Part shown: piece by piece, positions 21,311 through 33,279 of the stretch | Layout: every line of letters starts with the position of its first letter | Numbering within the stretch: the stretch's first letter is position 1 | Origin: Adiantum capillus-veneris | Lineage: Eukaryota > Streptophyta > Polypodiopsida > Polypodiales > Pteridaceae | Assembly (NCBI GenBank): GCA_014529385.2 | Contig: CM043956.1 | Location: forward strand, 84,557,721-84,621,720 | DNA length: 64,000 nt | Direction of reading: 5' to 3' | Position numbers and translations under genes: made by a program | The notes under the pieces: generated by a model | What the model was told of the DNA's origin: nothing | Database searches by the model: none | Seen by the model: the letters and a program-made list of their open reading frames with translations, nothing else

Positions 21311-24300
21311 TCAGTCCACAAAGGGGAGTAAGCCCAAAGCTTTGCATAAAGTTTTGAGCTTCTCACGAGACAATGCCTTTGTGAAAAGATCTGCAAGGTT
21401 GTCCTGTGCTGCCACACAAGACAAGCTGATCTCTCCTACTGAGAGCCTCTTCATGACATAGTGGTAATGCACCTCAATGTGCTCTGACTGTCAGTGTAGA
21501 TAGTGTTCGCAGTGTCCTGTCCCCAACACCTAAATCAGCCATAAGGCGTCTGAGATACACACTCAACCGTAGTTGTGAAGATTGCCTTGTACTCAGCCTC
21601 ACAACTAAAAGTGGCCATAGTAGGTTGCTTCTTGATCAACCATGATATACATGAACTGTCAAGCATGAAACAAAAACCACTTGTGGACGCTCGTGTGTGA
21701 AAACAACCAGCCCAATCTAAGTCTGAAAAAGCATGTAAGTCTAGTGGCAATGATCCCGTCTTGGGATAAAACAAGACAAGATGTAAGTGCCACTAAGGTA
21801 TCAAAAAATCCTCTTGACAGCCTACCAATTCTTAGACTCTGGGCTATGCATAAATCTACTGACCTGTAAGACTGCAAACTAATATCTGGCCCGGTGTTGC
21901 ATACATAAATGAGGCATCCAGCAGTAGTTTGGTAAAGAGTGAAATCTGTAGGATCACCAGCATCATGAAGAATCAATTTCAAATTCGTTTCCATGGGAGT
22001 GGCAATAGGTTTGCAATCCTCAAGTCCAAACTTACATAATAGGAATGTCTCTATGTAACTTTTCTTATACAAGACAATACCACCGTCACACTTCTTAAAC
22101 TGTATATCCAAGTAATGATGCAAGAGCCCCAAATCTTTCATCTTGAACGTAGAATTCAAATCAGCGTTAAATATAGTAATATGTCTCTCATTTGTTCCAG
22201 TGATCAGCAAATCATCGACCTAAAGAACCACGATGAGAAGTACATCACCCTCACGCTTTACATACAATGTGCTTTTTGTTGGACTATTACGAAAGCCTTG
22301 TTTGAACAAATGAGTGTCAACTTTCTCATACCAAGCACAAGGAGATTGCTTCAAAGCATACAAAGCCTTCTTACATCTGCACATTTTGTCCTCTTGTCCT
22401 TTATTGACAAAACCGCGAGGTTGCATTGCATAAACTTTCTCAAATATGTCACTATTCAAAAAAGCAGTAACAAGGTCTGATTGATGTACATCCCAACCAA
22501 AATGAGTTGCCAATGTAGATAGAAAACACACAGTAGTCATACGACAAGCAGGAGCAAAAGTTTCTTAATAATCTATGCCTTTTTGTTGTGCATAACCCTT
22601 TGCAACAAGTCGAGCCTTATGGCGATCGATCTCACCATCTGACTTGCATTTCAACTTGTAAACCCACTTCGTACCAATGGCCTTTTGTCTAGGAGTCAAA
22701 TCACATAAGGTCCATGTGTCATTTTCTATAAGTGCATCATATTCTGATTGCATGGCAACCATCCAATTTTTTGAATTCTATGCTTCATCAAAAGACAAAG
22801 GTTCCTCAACATCATGTAAGCTAGACACAGACAAAGCATAACAATTTGATGCATGGCGAGAGCCTGAATGAGTACGACTAGACAAAGGTGCATCCAATTG
22901 ACTGTCACGCAATGTATGCACTAGTCATTTTGGCATACCTCTAGCCTGCTCATTTTCAGCCCTTTACTCATCAAGTACATCACGTACATCTACGTCGGTA
23001 ATAGGCTAATCTGTAACATTTTCAAAAATCCCCATAGGCTATACATTTGCCTCATTGGAATTTACATTCAAACTTCCACCATTGAAAAGAGGCAACAAAG
23101 TGTCATAAATGTCCTATGAGCTTACATTACTGTCTCTAGTACATGATAGCAAGGGCTGAACAGAATCTTCCACAAACACTACATCCCACGAAACCAAAAT
23201 ACACTTTTCTTGCGGATGATACAACCTGTAACCTTTGCTTTTAGCACTATAAGCAACAAAAATACATTTGATAGCCTTATCATCCAATTTTCTGCGTTGT
23301 GTTTGTGGCACCAAAGCATATGCCAAATAGCCAAAAACACGCATATGCTCAATAGAATTCTTTCTATCATGCCATGCTTCATATGGAGTAATAGACTACA
23401 AAGCTTTCATACGACAGGTGTTAAGTAGATAAGTGGCATAGATGATTGCCTCAAGCCAAAAAGAATGCGGCAAAGCTTGACTTTTGACCATACATCGTGC
23501 CAATTCCGTAAGTGACTTGTTTTTCCTCTCAGCAACACCATTTTTTTGAGGTGTATAAGGCACTGTACATTGGTGTTTTATCCCACAACTAGCCAGAAAT
23601 GCATTAAATTCATGAGACATATACTCCCCCCGTCGATCAGAACGGAGGGTGCCCATAATACATTTTGATACATTTTTAGCCATAGTCAGAAATTGTTTGA
23701 AGCACATAAAAACTTCGGACTTCTCTTTAAGGGGAAATACTAATGCATGCCTGGAGTAATCATCAATGAAAGTCACAAAGTAAAGGTAATTGCCCAAGGA
23801 TGGAGTTTGCATGGGTCCAAAAACATCACTGTGCACAAGCTGCAAACTGCATGTGGCCCTAACTAAACCATCCTTTGGAAACTTCAAGCACTGTAGTTTA
23901 TCCAGAATACAACTTTCACAAACATGTTTGACAAGTGCTTCAAGAGGCAGCAAAGAAGCAACCATAACTAGCAAAATTCAGATGACCAAAACGTGCATAC
24001 CAAAGTTTTATATCTAAAATAGCCCTTAAATTTGCGACTGCATTTGCAAAATTTTGTCCAAACTTGTCATACAAAGTGAGCTGATACAGCCCACTGCACA
24101 AAAGCCCAGATGCAACAATTTCATCACCAAAACTAAGATCATGAATCGTACATCTGTCATCCACAAATTTGACTACAAGTTTAAGTCTAGCAAGTGCAGA
24201 TACAGACAAAAGATTCTTCTTGATCCCAGGTACATAAAGCGCATCAACAAGTGTGAAAGAACTACCATTTGTAGCAGTAAGCACAATCTTTCCAACTCCC

Positions 24301-24349
24301 TGAACCGGATAAGAGGCATTGTTGTCACAAGTGACTGAATTCCCACATT
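21311..24349 (-). pseudogene. Ty1-copia pol (protease end, integrase, RT, RNase H)
   Basis: In coding order: a protease tail (GKIVLTATNGSSF, then ALYVPGIKKNLLSVSAL), GAG-pre-integrase (LWYARFGHLNF), and an integrase core with HSDVFG, RSDRRGEY and NGVAERKNKS (all three acidic residues present, 23974-23396). RT follows (GIDY..ETFAP at about 22570, then VDDLLITG near 22200), then RNase H (FSDLDWAGC, KKQPTMATFSCEAEY) and a tail with DNLADLFTKALSRE ending at 21311. The RT box is interrupted by TAG where the conserved Tyr of YVDD is expected, and there are further stops and shifts near 22562, 22980 and 23400. The 5' part, including gag, is missing beyond 24349. Confidence 0.88.
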
Positions 24350-25136
24350 AGGGAAAATTTGGACTCACAAAGGGGCCTTATAAGAAGTTTGACTTCCTCT
24401 CTCATGTCCAAAATGGGTGTGCGGTAAAATTTTTGCAAATCAACTCTAAAATTGGTGGAGATTTGGCAGTTAGAATCTCCTCTTCAAGCTCTTTCTAATG
24501 ATATATAGCACACCACGAGATTCGTCATATTTTGAAAGTGAGAGGTGACATGGCGAATAAAGTAATTACAAGAGGGGAGAGAGGGGAGTGTGCTCAGAGG
24601 TGAATTTGTGTGCAGATGTGTGTGAACACAATAAAAATCAGGTAACCACCGGGTGGGGATGGGTCTGTGGGCACCTTTTTCAGTGAAACTGAGTGTGTGT
24701 GAGTATGGGGGAGGTTATTTAGCTACAAGACAAGAGATATGGCGCCCTTTAGAGAGAGGGGGGGGTATTTGGGTCATGGGATATGATAGGAGAGAGAAAG
24801 AGGGGGTGGGGTGTACTATTTTGGAAGATAGGGTAGGTTGGATGTGAGTTAGGGTGCATTATTGGTGAGTTATAATGCATTATTGGTGAGAGGTGGGGTA
24901 GCTTGAGGGGAGAGAGAAAGGAGAAAGGACAAGGGGAAGAGAGAGGGGGTTGACCTTTTGAGTGGAGGAGAGGAAAAGGGACACACGGCGGGGCAATAGT
25001 GAAGAAAAAGGAGGCAAGGTGGGGATGGGCTACCCCGTAGGCATGAGGTGGCCTATTTTACCTTTCTTATATATTTACATAATCATACTTTATTTTTTTC
25101 TTACTTTTTTCCAATGCCTTTTATCACTCCCTCCCT
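24350..25136 (-). mobile_element. Presumed 3' LTR of the F1 minus copy (left end approximate)
   Basis: On the minus strand a TGATAAAAGG start follows a purine run (25137-25147, AGGGAGGGAG). The left end is set where copia coding stops, near 24350. The region is AG-rich and non-coding. I could not find a matching copy on the right side of the element, so this LTR call is tentative. Confidence 0.45.
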
Positions 25137-25237
25137 AAGAGGGGGTTTTCATGCGGTGGGGACGAGAGAAGAGGGGTATGGGAGCTTGGCTTGTGAAAAG
25201 CCCCCATCATTAGCCCTCCCCTTTTGGCTAGAGGCAT

Positions 25238-28200
25238 TCATGTCTCTAGCTCATCTGTTTGATCATTATCGTCGGAGGTGGCGGCTGATGGTGTGTCCTC
25301 ATCTGGAATGTCAATTGGTGGAGCCTGGTCAAATCGAAGAAAATAAGGTTTAAGTCGCCAACCATTTACCCTCGTTTTATGAAGTTTTCCATCAGCCTCC
25401 ATAAGCTGGTAGCTGCCATTGGCATACTTTTTCCTGATGATGAAAGGGCGTTCCCATCGGAGCAGGAGTTTCTTATCCTTGCGCGTGTCGAAGCGATTGT
25501 CGTAGCGGAGCACCAATATTCCTTTCTTCAATTATTTTTTCCAGAGATGCTCGTTAAAGCTAAGCCGTCTATGCTCTGCTTGTGCTGCATAATAATTTAT
25601 TGCTTCTTCTCTGTCCAGCTGCAGTCTTTCCAAGTTGATGGTGTGATCTGTCAAATGCATGTTGGGCTGTTGAAGCTGGCTTGCCATTACTCTGAGACGT
25701 TGTAGTTGCACTTCAATGGGCAAGATTGCTTCCTTACCAAATACTAGATGATACGGTGTGAATCCCAAGGATGTACGAAATGAAGTTCTGTAGGCCCATA
25801 AAGCTGGTAGTAGATACTTATCCCAGTCTCCGGGATGATTGTTTACCTGCTTGGTAATAATTTTAGAAACCATTCCATTTACCTTTTCAACTAGGCCATT
25901 ACATTGAGGGTAATATGGTGAAGAGTGCCTCCTTGTAATGCCCAGTTTCTGCATTAATTCTCCTACCAAGTCTGCTTCTAAACGTGGCCCTCTATCAGAG
26001 ATGATCTCTAAAGGTGTGCCAAACCTACAGCATATGTGCTCGTAGATAAATTTAGCTACCTCTACCGCTGTGATTCTAGTGGTGGTTGTAGCCTCTGCCC
26101 ATCTAGTCATGTAGTCGACCCCCATGATAATGTAGAATTTTCCTGAGTTGGCCCTAGGTAATGGCCCAATGGCATCGATACCCCATTTTTCAAATGGGCC
26201 ATATGAGAGAATAGGTGTCTGTGGTTCAGGCATAAGTGACCTAGTGCCGGCCTTTTGACACAACTTACACGTTTTGGACCAATGGTGTACATCACCGTTG
26301 AGGCTAGGCCATATGAAGCATGCCTGCAAGATTTTCCTACTTGTTATGTCTAGGGCAAAGTGACCACCACAAACCCCGTCGTGACAGCTAGCAATTACTC
26401 CCGTGATTTCGTGAGAGAGAGGGACCTTCCTGAGTATTTGGTCCTTACCCTTATAGTACAAACCATCATTGATGAGTCGATACCTTGTGGCCTTCCGCGT
26501 CAGCCATTGCTTCTGTCCCTTTGTTAAATCTGATGGGCATTCCCCTGATTCCAAAAAATGCATGATGTCAGGCAAGGTATCACTTCCTTGAAATAGAGGG
26601 AGCTTTAGTTTTATTGCTCCAACCACCACTTCCTGTAGTCTTTCACTTGCTAGGGCATCTGCTTCTTGGTTTTGAGCCCTTGGGATATGGTGTATTTGAA
26701 CTTCTTCAAACTTACCCAACAAGGTTTTTACACCACTTAAGTGAGTCCTTAAACTAGGATTCTTGCATGTCCATGCTCCATTTACTTGCCTTAAAGAAGT
26801 AGAGCATCCCCAAATACATTAAGGTGTTGTACACCTTGCATGACACACCATTGTAGACCCTTGGTTAGTGCTGCATACTCAGCTTCATTGTTAGAATGTG
26901 AATCTAACAATTGGCCCAACGAAAATATCTTTGTCCCTTTGGCATCAAAGACCACTATGCGTGCAGCTGCTATGTCGGACGCTCGCTTGTAGGCTCCATC
27001 AAAGTAGAGAGAGTATGCTCGTTCTACCATCGGTGGTACTGGAGGTAATCGGACTTTTCCTTCCTTAGATTGCTTCTCCTTCCCTTCAAAGATTTGGTAG
27101 GTCCCCCCCAAACTTGCCCTTGTAGTGCTTTCTACCTGTACCGTGTAGTCAAACTCTTGCAGACGAACTAGCCATTTAGTAATTCTAGCAGACACATCCA
27201 TGTGCTGTACAACATAGGGAAATATTTCATCTGTGGTTAGAATCACAAATTGCTTAGGCAGCAAATATGACCTAAACTTTGTAGTTGCAAATCTAAGATC
27301 TAGGACTAAGTGTTCCACATGGGTGAAACCTTTCTCTCCTGCTGTCATCATTTGACTAGAGAAGTAGATTGGCCTCATGAAAGATGTCGTCGTATCCTTT
27401 TGGAGTAGCACAGCCCCCAATGAGTCATCCCCAACACTTGAGGTGACATAGAATTTTTCATCCCACTTAGGTGGTGAGATAGTTGGCAGAGTGGCTAAGA
27501 CCTCCTTTACCTTGTTGTAGTGATGTTCGCTTTCCTCGTCCCAAGTGAAAGTTGATCTTTGAGTGAGTTGTTGCAGTGGTAGAACAAGTTGTGATAGTAG
27601 ATGTATGAATCTACTTAAGTACCTCACCTTCTGTAGAAAAGAGACCAGTTGACGTGCGGTCGTTGGTGAAGGTAGGGCTATGAGTGCGGACACCTTACTT
27701 GGGTCGGCGTTGATACCTCTTGCTGAAATTTCATGGCCTAGTAGAATGACTTTACTCTCCCCAATGTGACATTTATCCACATTTAATTGCCCACGTAGGC
27801 TCTGCAACCTGGCCAAACCTTCAGTTACGTTTTCTAAATGTGAAATACAGGAGCTATATATACAAAAATCATCAATGAACACTCTTATGGATGTTCCAAA
27901 GAATGGTTGAAAAACATATGTGACATATCTTTGGAATGTGGCAGGTGCATTTGTGAGACCAAATGGCATAACCCTGTATGCAAAACAACCCCATGGCGTG
28001 ATAAAAGTGGGTTTTAGCTGATCTTCCAAGGCTATGCGTATTTGAAAGTATCCAGAATAACCATCACAGACGGTATAGCATTCAAAACCCGCTACTTCAT
28101 TCAGAATTTCATCCAAGAAAGGGAGAGGAAAGTGGTCTCTCTTTGTAGCTGCATTTAGTGGTTTGTAGTCAACATAGACCCTCCACTTACCATTCTTTTT

Positions 28201-29709
28201 AGGCGTCACCACTACGGGTGACACCCATTTTGAGTTTTCTACATGATAGATGAATCCCGCCTCCAGCAGTTTCCTTACCTCGGCCAAGAGTGCCTTTTCT
28301 TGTATGACCCCCAGTCGTCGTAGCTTTTGCACAACTGGTTTTACCCCTTCCTTCAGCTTAATATGATGTTCCACCACTGTAATGCCTGTGATTCTTTCAT
28401 AGTTGTCAATGAACAGGTTAGGAAATCCCATCAACATTTGCAAAAAACTATCTTTCTCCTCAAGTGTTAATTCCGTAGACAACATACCCTTCAACCTACT
28501 TCCTCCTAGGCCAGGTGATTTTCTCTCCTCTTCATTGGGTTTCCCTTTTGGTGATGGATCACCAGTTGTGCTTACCCTTTGTGGATCCTTCATAATGATA
28601 CCCATTACATCAATGGAACTGTCACTTTCGTCGGTGGATGTGGTCTCCTCCTCAGAACTGGAAGATTCGCTAGTCGTTTCATCAGCCGATGTTTCCAGAT
28701 TCATTTGCTTGTGCTTGCCAGTCCTCATCTCGTAGTAGATTGTCTCCCCTTTCTTACCGGTCATGTGTAGAAGGCCAGTACCCCAGTCCTGTTTTGCCTT
28801 CATGGCCATCAACCATGGCCTTCCCAAAATTAGTGGATAGCCTTCCCCCTTAGTAGGCATTACAAAAACATCTACATCTACCTCAGTGTTGAAAGCTTTT
28901 ATTTTCACGGCACTTACCACACCCACACACTTTACTTTTGCGTTGTTTGCCATCTTTGCCTTGCATGGAGAAGGCCTGTCAACCTCGAGCCCTAATCGAA
29001 GCATCATAGCTTCGCTCATTACACAGATTTGTGCACCTCCATCAATGTAGGTGTTTCCAACCCTCTTTCCTTTTATGTTTACGTCGACAATTGGAAGGAT
29101 GTCATCCATGTTGCATTTCGAAATTGCTCCGGCTACCTTTGTTTTGGAGCGTCTTGTACTTACCATTTTAGACCATTGTCGCCTTACTTTTGGTGCAAGA
29201 TGTAGCAGCTGTGGCCATGTAATCTTCGGACCTTGCTCTGCCACATCCAATGTTAGATCATAGGGATTAGAACTTTCCCCTAGCTGGAAGTCGGTGATGC
29301 CCAATTTACGTCGTGGCCTGGATATCCTCTTGCTAGTTTCTCCTCTCATGCTTCTCTCATCATCTGATTGTGTAGCTTTCTCCCTCCTAGCTATTTTCAC
29401 AGTCATGGCTTCAAGTGGTTCTAAAAAGGTTACCTTCTCCTTACCCTTGTCCCTCTCCTTTGGTCTGGGTGGATCCACTACTACGGCTTTTCCTTTCTCT
29501 TCTAGCCTTATGATGTTTACAGGGCGATCAAGTGGTGGGGCTGGTGGAAGAGGTGGGATGGATGCTTGTAGTGGTGTCTGGGGTGGACGTAGAATTTGTG
29601 TTGGTGGGGGTGGTGCTCGGGGTGGGGGTGTTCTTTCTCTAGGGGGTGACAATTGGTTCCTCCTACCTCCTCTATTATAGTTTTGTCGTGGTTTGGGACA
29701 ATAGTACAT
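25238..29709 (-). pseudogene. Family F1 Tat-type gypsy pol, minus copy
   Basis: After a zinc knuckle at the gag/pol boundary and a Pro-rich linker come a protease with YIDGGAQ (about 29060), RT with VCDGYSGYF and an intact FIDD box (about 27870), and RNase H whose first acidic residue is replaced (VTSSVGDD). A second, archaeal-type RNase H follows (LYFDGAYK, NNEAEYAAL, FGDALL, EADALAS), then integrase with H2C2 (about 26390-26260), GIDAIG, SDRGP and NGLVEKVN, and a tail ending at 25238. A degenerate first RNase H plus a second one is the Tat-lineage hallmark. Breaks are few: one frameshift near 26770 and a TAA at 25532. It is the best-preserved gypsy pol here. Confidence 0.9.
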
Positions 29710-29760
29710 ACCGTGACCGTCTTCTCCGCAATTGTAGCAATGATACTCCCTGTTTTGTCG

Positions 29761-30483
29761 TCATGCTCTTCCAGGGTCTTGATCTCTTTCTTGACTCCTC
29801 CCTTGTTGTATTAAGTGGACAGACAAATTCTGCAGTTGGTCAGTAATATGGGCCAACATATCTTGTTGGTCATCTCTTACCCCAAGAGCCGGTGGTGGTG
29901 GTATGGTGGTTGTCGTAGTTGCTGGTCGACGCGATGTTCCTGCTTCTGTTGACTCGGTTTCTTTGGCTTTCATTCGCAACTTCTTGTCCTTAAGGCGAGC
30001 AATCTCAACGGCTAACTCGTACGTAGTCGGGAATCTACCTTTCACCTTCTCCTTGAGAAGCGGCCATAAGCCATGCGTGAACCGATATTTTTTTAGGAAA
30101 TCGTGTGCAGCTTCCCCCCTTGCTAGTGACTCAACCCACCGTTCCCACAAATCCACAAATTTGGACTCATAGGTGGCATATTCTAAAAGACCCTCCTGCT
30201 TCAAGTCTCTCAACTGGTCCCACAACTTTTCTGAAGTGGTACCTCCCCCAAAGCGCCTCTTAAAAGCGGTTTTTAAGGGTTCCCAGTCATCCTTGGTTGC
30301 TTGTGGAAGTGCATTGTACCATGATCTAGCTTCTAGCTTCATGAGATGCTTAAAGATTCTAGCCCGGGATTCATCCGTATCTTTGTTGCTCACTACACAT
30401 GCTACTTCAAAGTCATCTAGGAAGTCTGTTACCAAATCCTCCCCCTTCTTTCCTTTAAATGTTGGAAATGCTACACTTGCCAT
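29761..30483 (-). pseudogene. Family F1 gag, minus copy
   Basis: The capsid protein starts MASVAFPTFKGKKGED at 30483; I chose this ATG over the upstream one at 30513 because the plus copy starts at the matching position (11626). The conserved stretch FVDLWERWVESL lies near residue 115. The frame ends at a TGA at 29761-29763 and continues in the same frame into the zinc knuckle (CYNCGEDGHGMYYC) and pol. The stop stands where the other copies have Arg or Gln, so gag-pol was probably one frame and the TGA is a CGA mutation rather than a readthrough signal. Confidence 0.88.
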
Positions 30484-30566
30484 GATTACTGAGAGAGAGC
30501 TAGAAAGACACACTTCTTAACTTGCAAAAGTTTTTTTCTTCTTTACAAGGAGGCGTGTATACCCTC

Positions 30567-30785
30567 TTATACTAGGACATAGATTAAAACTTCAAACGGT
30601 ACATTGCCTTGTACCAAAGGTAAGACAAATGGTTGATCTGATGCCAGAACCTCAAAAAACCGCTCCCCACCCAGCATGGTGTCAATGATGTGCTGGTAGT
30701 GAGCCTTCAAGTCCAGTATTACCTTGATTGAGCGTACACGTGTTGGTATGTGTGATCTGTCTTGAGGTAGGTTGTACTGATTCAT
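30567..30785 (-). CDS. Small conserved pre-gag protein, F1 minus copy
   Basis: An intact 72-codon frame ending 84 bases before the gag ATG. It shares with the three other copies the order I-K/N-V...L/I-D, GGERFFEVLAS, P-FVLPLV and a C-terminal PFEVLIYVLV (SFDVHIFILF in the copy at 43596). The homology is at protein level; DNA differs mainly at third positions. No domain is recognised and the function is unknown. It may be a separately translated leader protein or a relic of an N-terminal gag extension. Confidence 0.7.
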   Translation of the reverse strand: MNQYNLPQDRSHIPTRVRSIKVILDLKAHYQHIIDTMLGGERFFEVLASDQPFVLPLVQGNVPFEVLIYVLV

Positions 30786-31004
30786 GTGAAGCTTAGAGGT
30801 GCTTAGTCATTGTCCAAGCTTGTGGGAGAGGGTGGTGTTCTTTCCTGAAACAAACTCAGTAGATCCCTAGTTTCTCTAGTGAGAGTGTGAGCCAATGATT
30901 CCGTTATCTATGCTGCAGCATCAGGTGCGACTTGAAAACTGACTGTGATAATTACCTCGGTGACTTGAGTTACCAGATTCTCAAAGTAGAATAGTGTTGA
31001 TTCT

Positions 31005-31268
31005 CTATTGTGTAGAGCTCTTTCCATTTTGTTGTTGTGGGTTGGTTGTAGGTTGCGGACATGGTTTTGACCTTCTCCTTCTTCTTCTTGGCACTTGGCC
31101 TATGTATATCCACTGGGTTTGGCGTGTTGGTTGACTCTCCCACTGTAAATCGATTACCATTACGCCTGGCACTCGAGCTTCGATGGAGATGCGGAGTTCG
31201 TCTAGTTGTGCTTGGAGCTCTTCTTCTTCTGTCGTCCAATTAGCAAATCCTGCTAGCCATTCATCCAT
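31005..31268 (-). CDS. 87-codon leader frame of F1, uncertain
   Basis: Starts MDEWLAGFANWTTEEEELQA, with a short Glu-rich helix and an Arg-rich stretch (VPRRRRRRSK). It lies in the leader upstream of the small pre-gag frame. I have no homologue in the window to test it against, so it may be chance. Confidence 0.25.
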   Translation of the reverse strand: MDEWLAGFANWTTEEEELQAQLDELRISIEARVPGVMVIDLQWESQPTRQTQWIYIGQVPRRRRRRSKPCPQPTTNPQQQNGKSSTQ

Positions 31269-31430
31269 TCATAATAGTTTAGGGGTTTCAGTCTTGTAAA
31301 CTGAAGGGTTTCATGAAAAGATCCTCCGTGGGGGAACCAAATGACGGGACCAAAGCGAACCCCGAACCCCGATGGCCTCTAAAACACCGGGGACCGAATG
31401 GCGCGCCTCGAGCCTGTCATGGTAAAGCAA

Positions 31431-31442
31431 ACAGGGGCACCA
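31431..31442 (-). other. Possible primer-binding site of the F1 minus copy
   Basis: The minus strand reads TGGTGCCCCTGT, very like the site of the nested gypsy (TGGTGCCCCC at 43851-43860). I could not find a clean LTR end next to it. Confidence 0.45.
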
Positions 31443-32079
31443 CCTAGCTTCAGCGGCTAGGACGCAAACAACACACCACCATAACAATTTTTTCATCCAA
31501 GAGAGATGGATGCTTGGGAGTAATGATGAAGAGGAAAGGGAATGAGATCAAGTGAGAGAGAGAGAGTGAGGTAGGGGGTATAGCGGCTTAGTACTTAGGC
31601 ACCACAAAAGGATGGCGAATCCGCACACCCTTCACACATACACAAGATCACTCCAAACACAAGACTAGGTGGCGATTCCGCACACCTCACATGGGCAAAA
31701 CATTGCAAGAAAACATACTCACAAAACCTCAAGCTTTATTTAGAGAATAAGGCGATGAAATGGGGAGCATAGGGTAGGGGAATGAGAAGAGAGAGAGTGG
31801 TAGAGCACATGGCGGATAGGTGGGAGTTGATGGCGAAGACTCACACGAGGATTATGGCCATCATCCTTCATTTAGTTGCCCTTCATCTTCCATAGCCAAG
31901 GGTGTAGAGGTCATGCTCAAGACAAGCATGGTGATTGCGGTGATGGTGTAGGTGTGTGCACTAGGCACACACAGTGCATAGTGTGTTCTTTGGTAATGTT
32001 GTGTGTGTTTTTGTGTGATGGTGACCCCTCTTTATATAGGGGAGGAGGGGGGGAGGAATTCTAGAATTTAGAAATGAAG
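31443..32079 (-). other. LTR-like region with minus-strand TATA box
   Basis: AG-rich, non-coding DNA ending at a CTATATAAA box on the minus strand (32031-32039), flanked by short GC runs. It lies where the F1 5' LTR should be, but does not visibly match 24350-25136. It may be a truncated or replaced LTR. Confidence 0.35.
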
Positions 32080-33279
32080 AAATCATTATCTACATAGGCC
32101 ATGTGACTGTGGGCCCCACTTGCTTGGCTGTGTGTATATGTGCCAGAACAGCAGTCTCATCCAAAGGTTCAAAGACTTTGTCACCCAAGACTGAACCTCA
32201 CGAGTTAGTCTTTGACTCTTTAGGTCCGTTTACGTTTTTCTTGCTTTGGTGCTCTCGTCTAAGCTATTCTTTTGTTTGATTTAGTTCAGTTTCCAAAGCA
32301 GCTTTCTCCTACATCCTCTTTGCTTTCATTTTTTCTTGTTTGACTTTCCATGATTTTCTTCCAGTTCTCACCTATATGTTTTCGGTTTCTGTTTGAGGTG
32401 GCAATTTGGGCTCCTCTTCGACGACTGCATTTTTGGAAGTTTCTTGAGCTCGAGCTCGAGTCATCACGTTTAAAGGTATTCTGGGTTTGACCTTGGATCT
32501 ACTTGAAGAATGCATCACGCCTACAACATTCATTGTTGCTTTCCCTTTGTAGTCTGGATTTTTAGCACAGTGTTGGCGTAGATGGTCTCTCCCACAACGT
32601 TCACATAATACAAATAATGTGATTTGTGACCCTTGTTTGAACAACTTTGTGCCCAATGATCACCTCCACACTCATAGCATGGACCTTCTTGTTTCATAGT
32701 TGATAATCCAGCCAATGGTTGTTCTTGTCTTCTAAGGATGTTCTTTGAACTATACTCTTGATTGGCTATGAACATGAACGTATTTGCATCCATGGAGTAC
32801 TAGTTTTTCATGGGTTGTGGCACATACATTGGTTGAGCATAGTAGACTACTACTCTACCTTCATTCAGAAGAGGTGATTGCTGCTCTAGCATTTGTTGCA
32901 TCTTTGGTTGAGTTCTACACCATGGAGTGGGATGATCCCCTCCATAAGTATTACATCTCCTCAATTGAGGCTGTTGTACATTCAAGTTTTGTTTGTTTCC
33001 TTGGTTTATTGTTCTAATCACCCCCTCGACCACTAGATCAATGATTGGTTCCTAAGGAGTTTGAACATCCTTCTTTGTTGTTGATCCGCTCTTCAGAGAT
33101 AAGGCACTACTACTCGTGTTGTTTGTATCTTCAGCCACCCCTCCGTAGGCCTTGCAATTGTCAACTAGATAAAGAGCTTCTCTAGTGACTTGCTCAAACG
33201 TCGTGCATCCTTTCAAATGTAGGTTCTTTTTTAGAGTTTCATTCCTCAAGCCCTCTATGAAGAGAACTGATAATATCTC
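32080..33279 (-). pseudogene. gag fragment of a relative of the giant gypsy element
   Basis: Coding from high to low coordinates: EILSVLFIEGLRNETLKKNL and ALYLVDNCKAYGG (compare 47750-47880 of the giant element), then CYECGGDHWAQSC and CERCGRDHLRQHC zinc knuckles, then VMTRARAQE and near 32170 GSVLGDKVFEPLD (compare 49055-49095). The order matches the giant element's gag, but the sequence is much diverged and has many stops and shifts. Its 5' part is cut at 33279, exactly where the giant element's 5' LTR begins, so the giant element inserted into this older relative. Confidence 0.82.

Noticed and set aside
29294-29680. A 128-codon plus-strand frame opposite F1 pol
   Set aside because: It is antisense to the Pro-rich linker and has no independent support.
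31431-32079. Assigning an exact 5' LTR to the F1 minus copy
   Set aside because: The primer-like site is present but no TG/CA border and no match to the presumed 3' LTR could be found.
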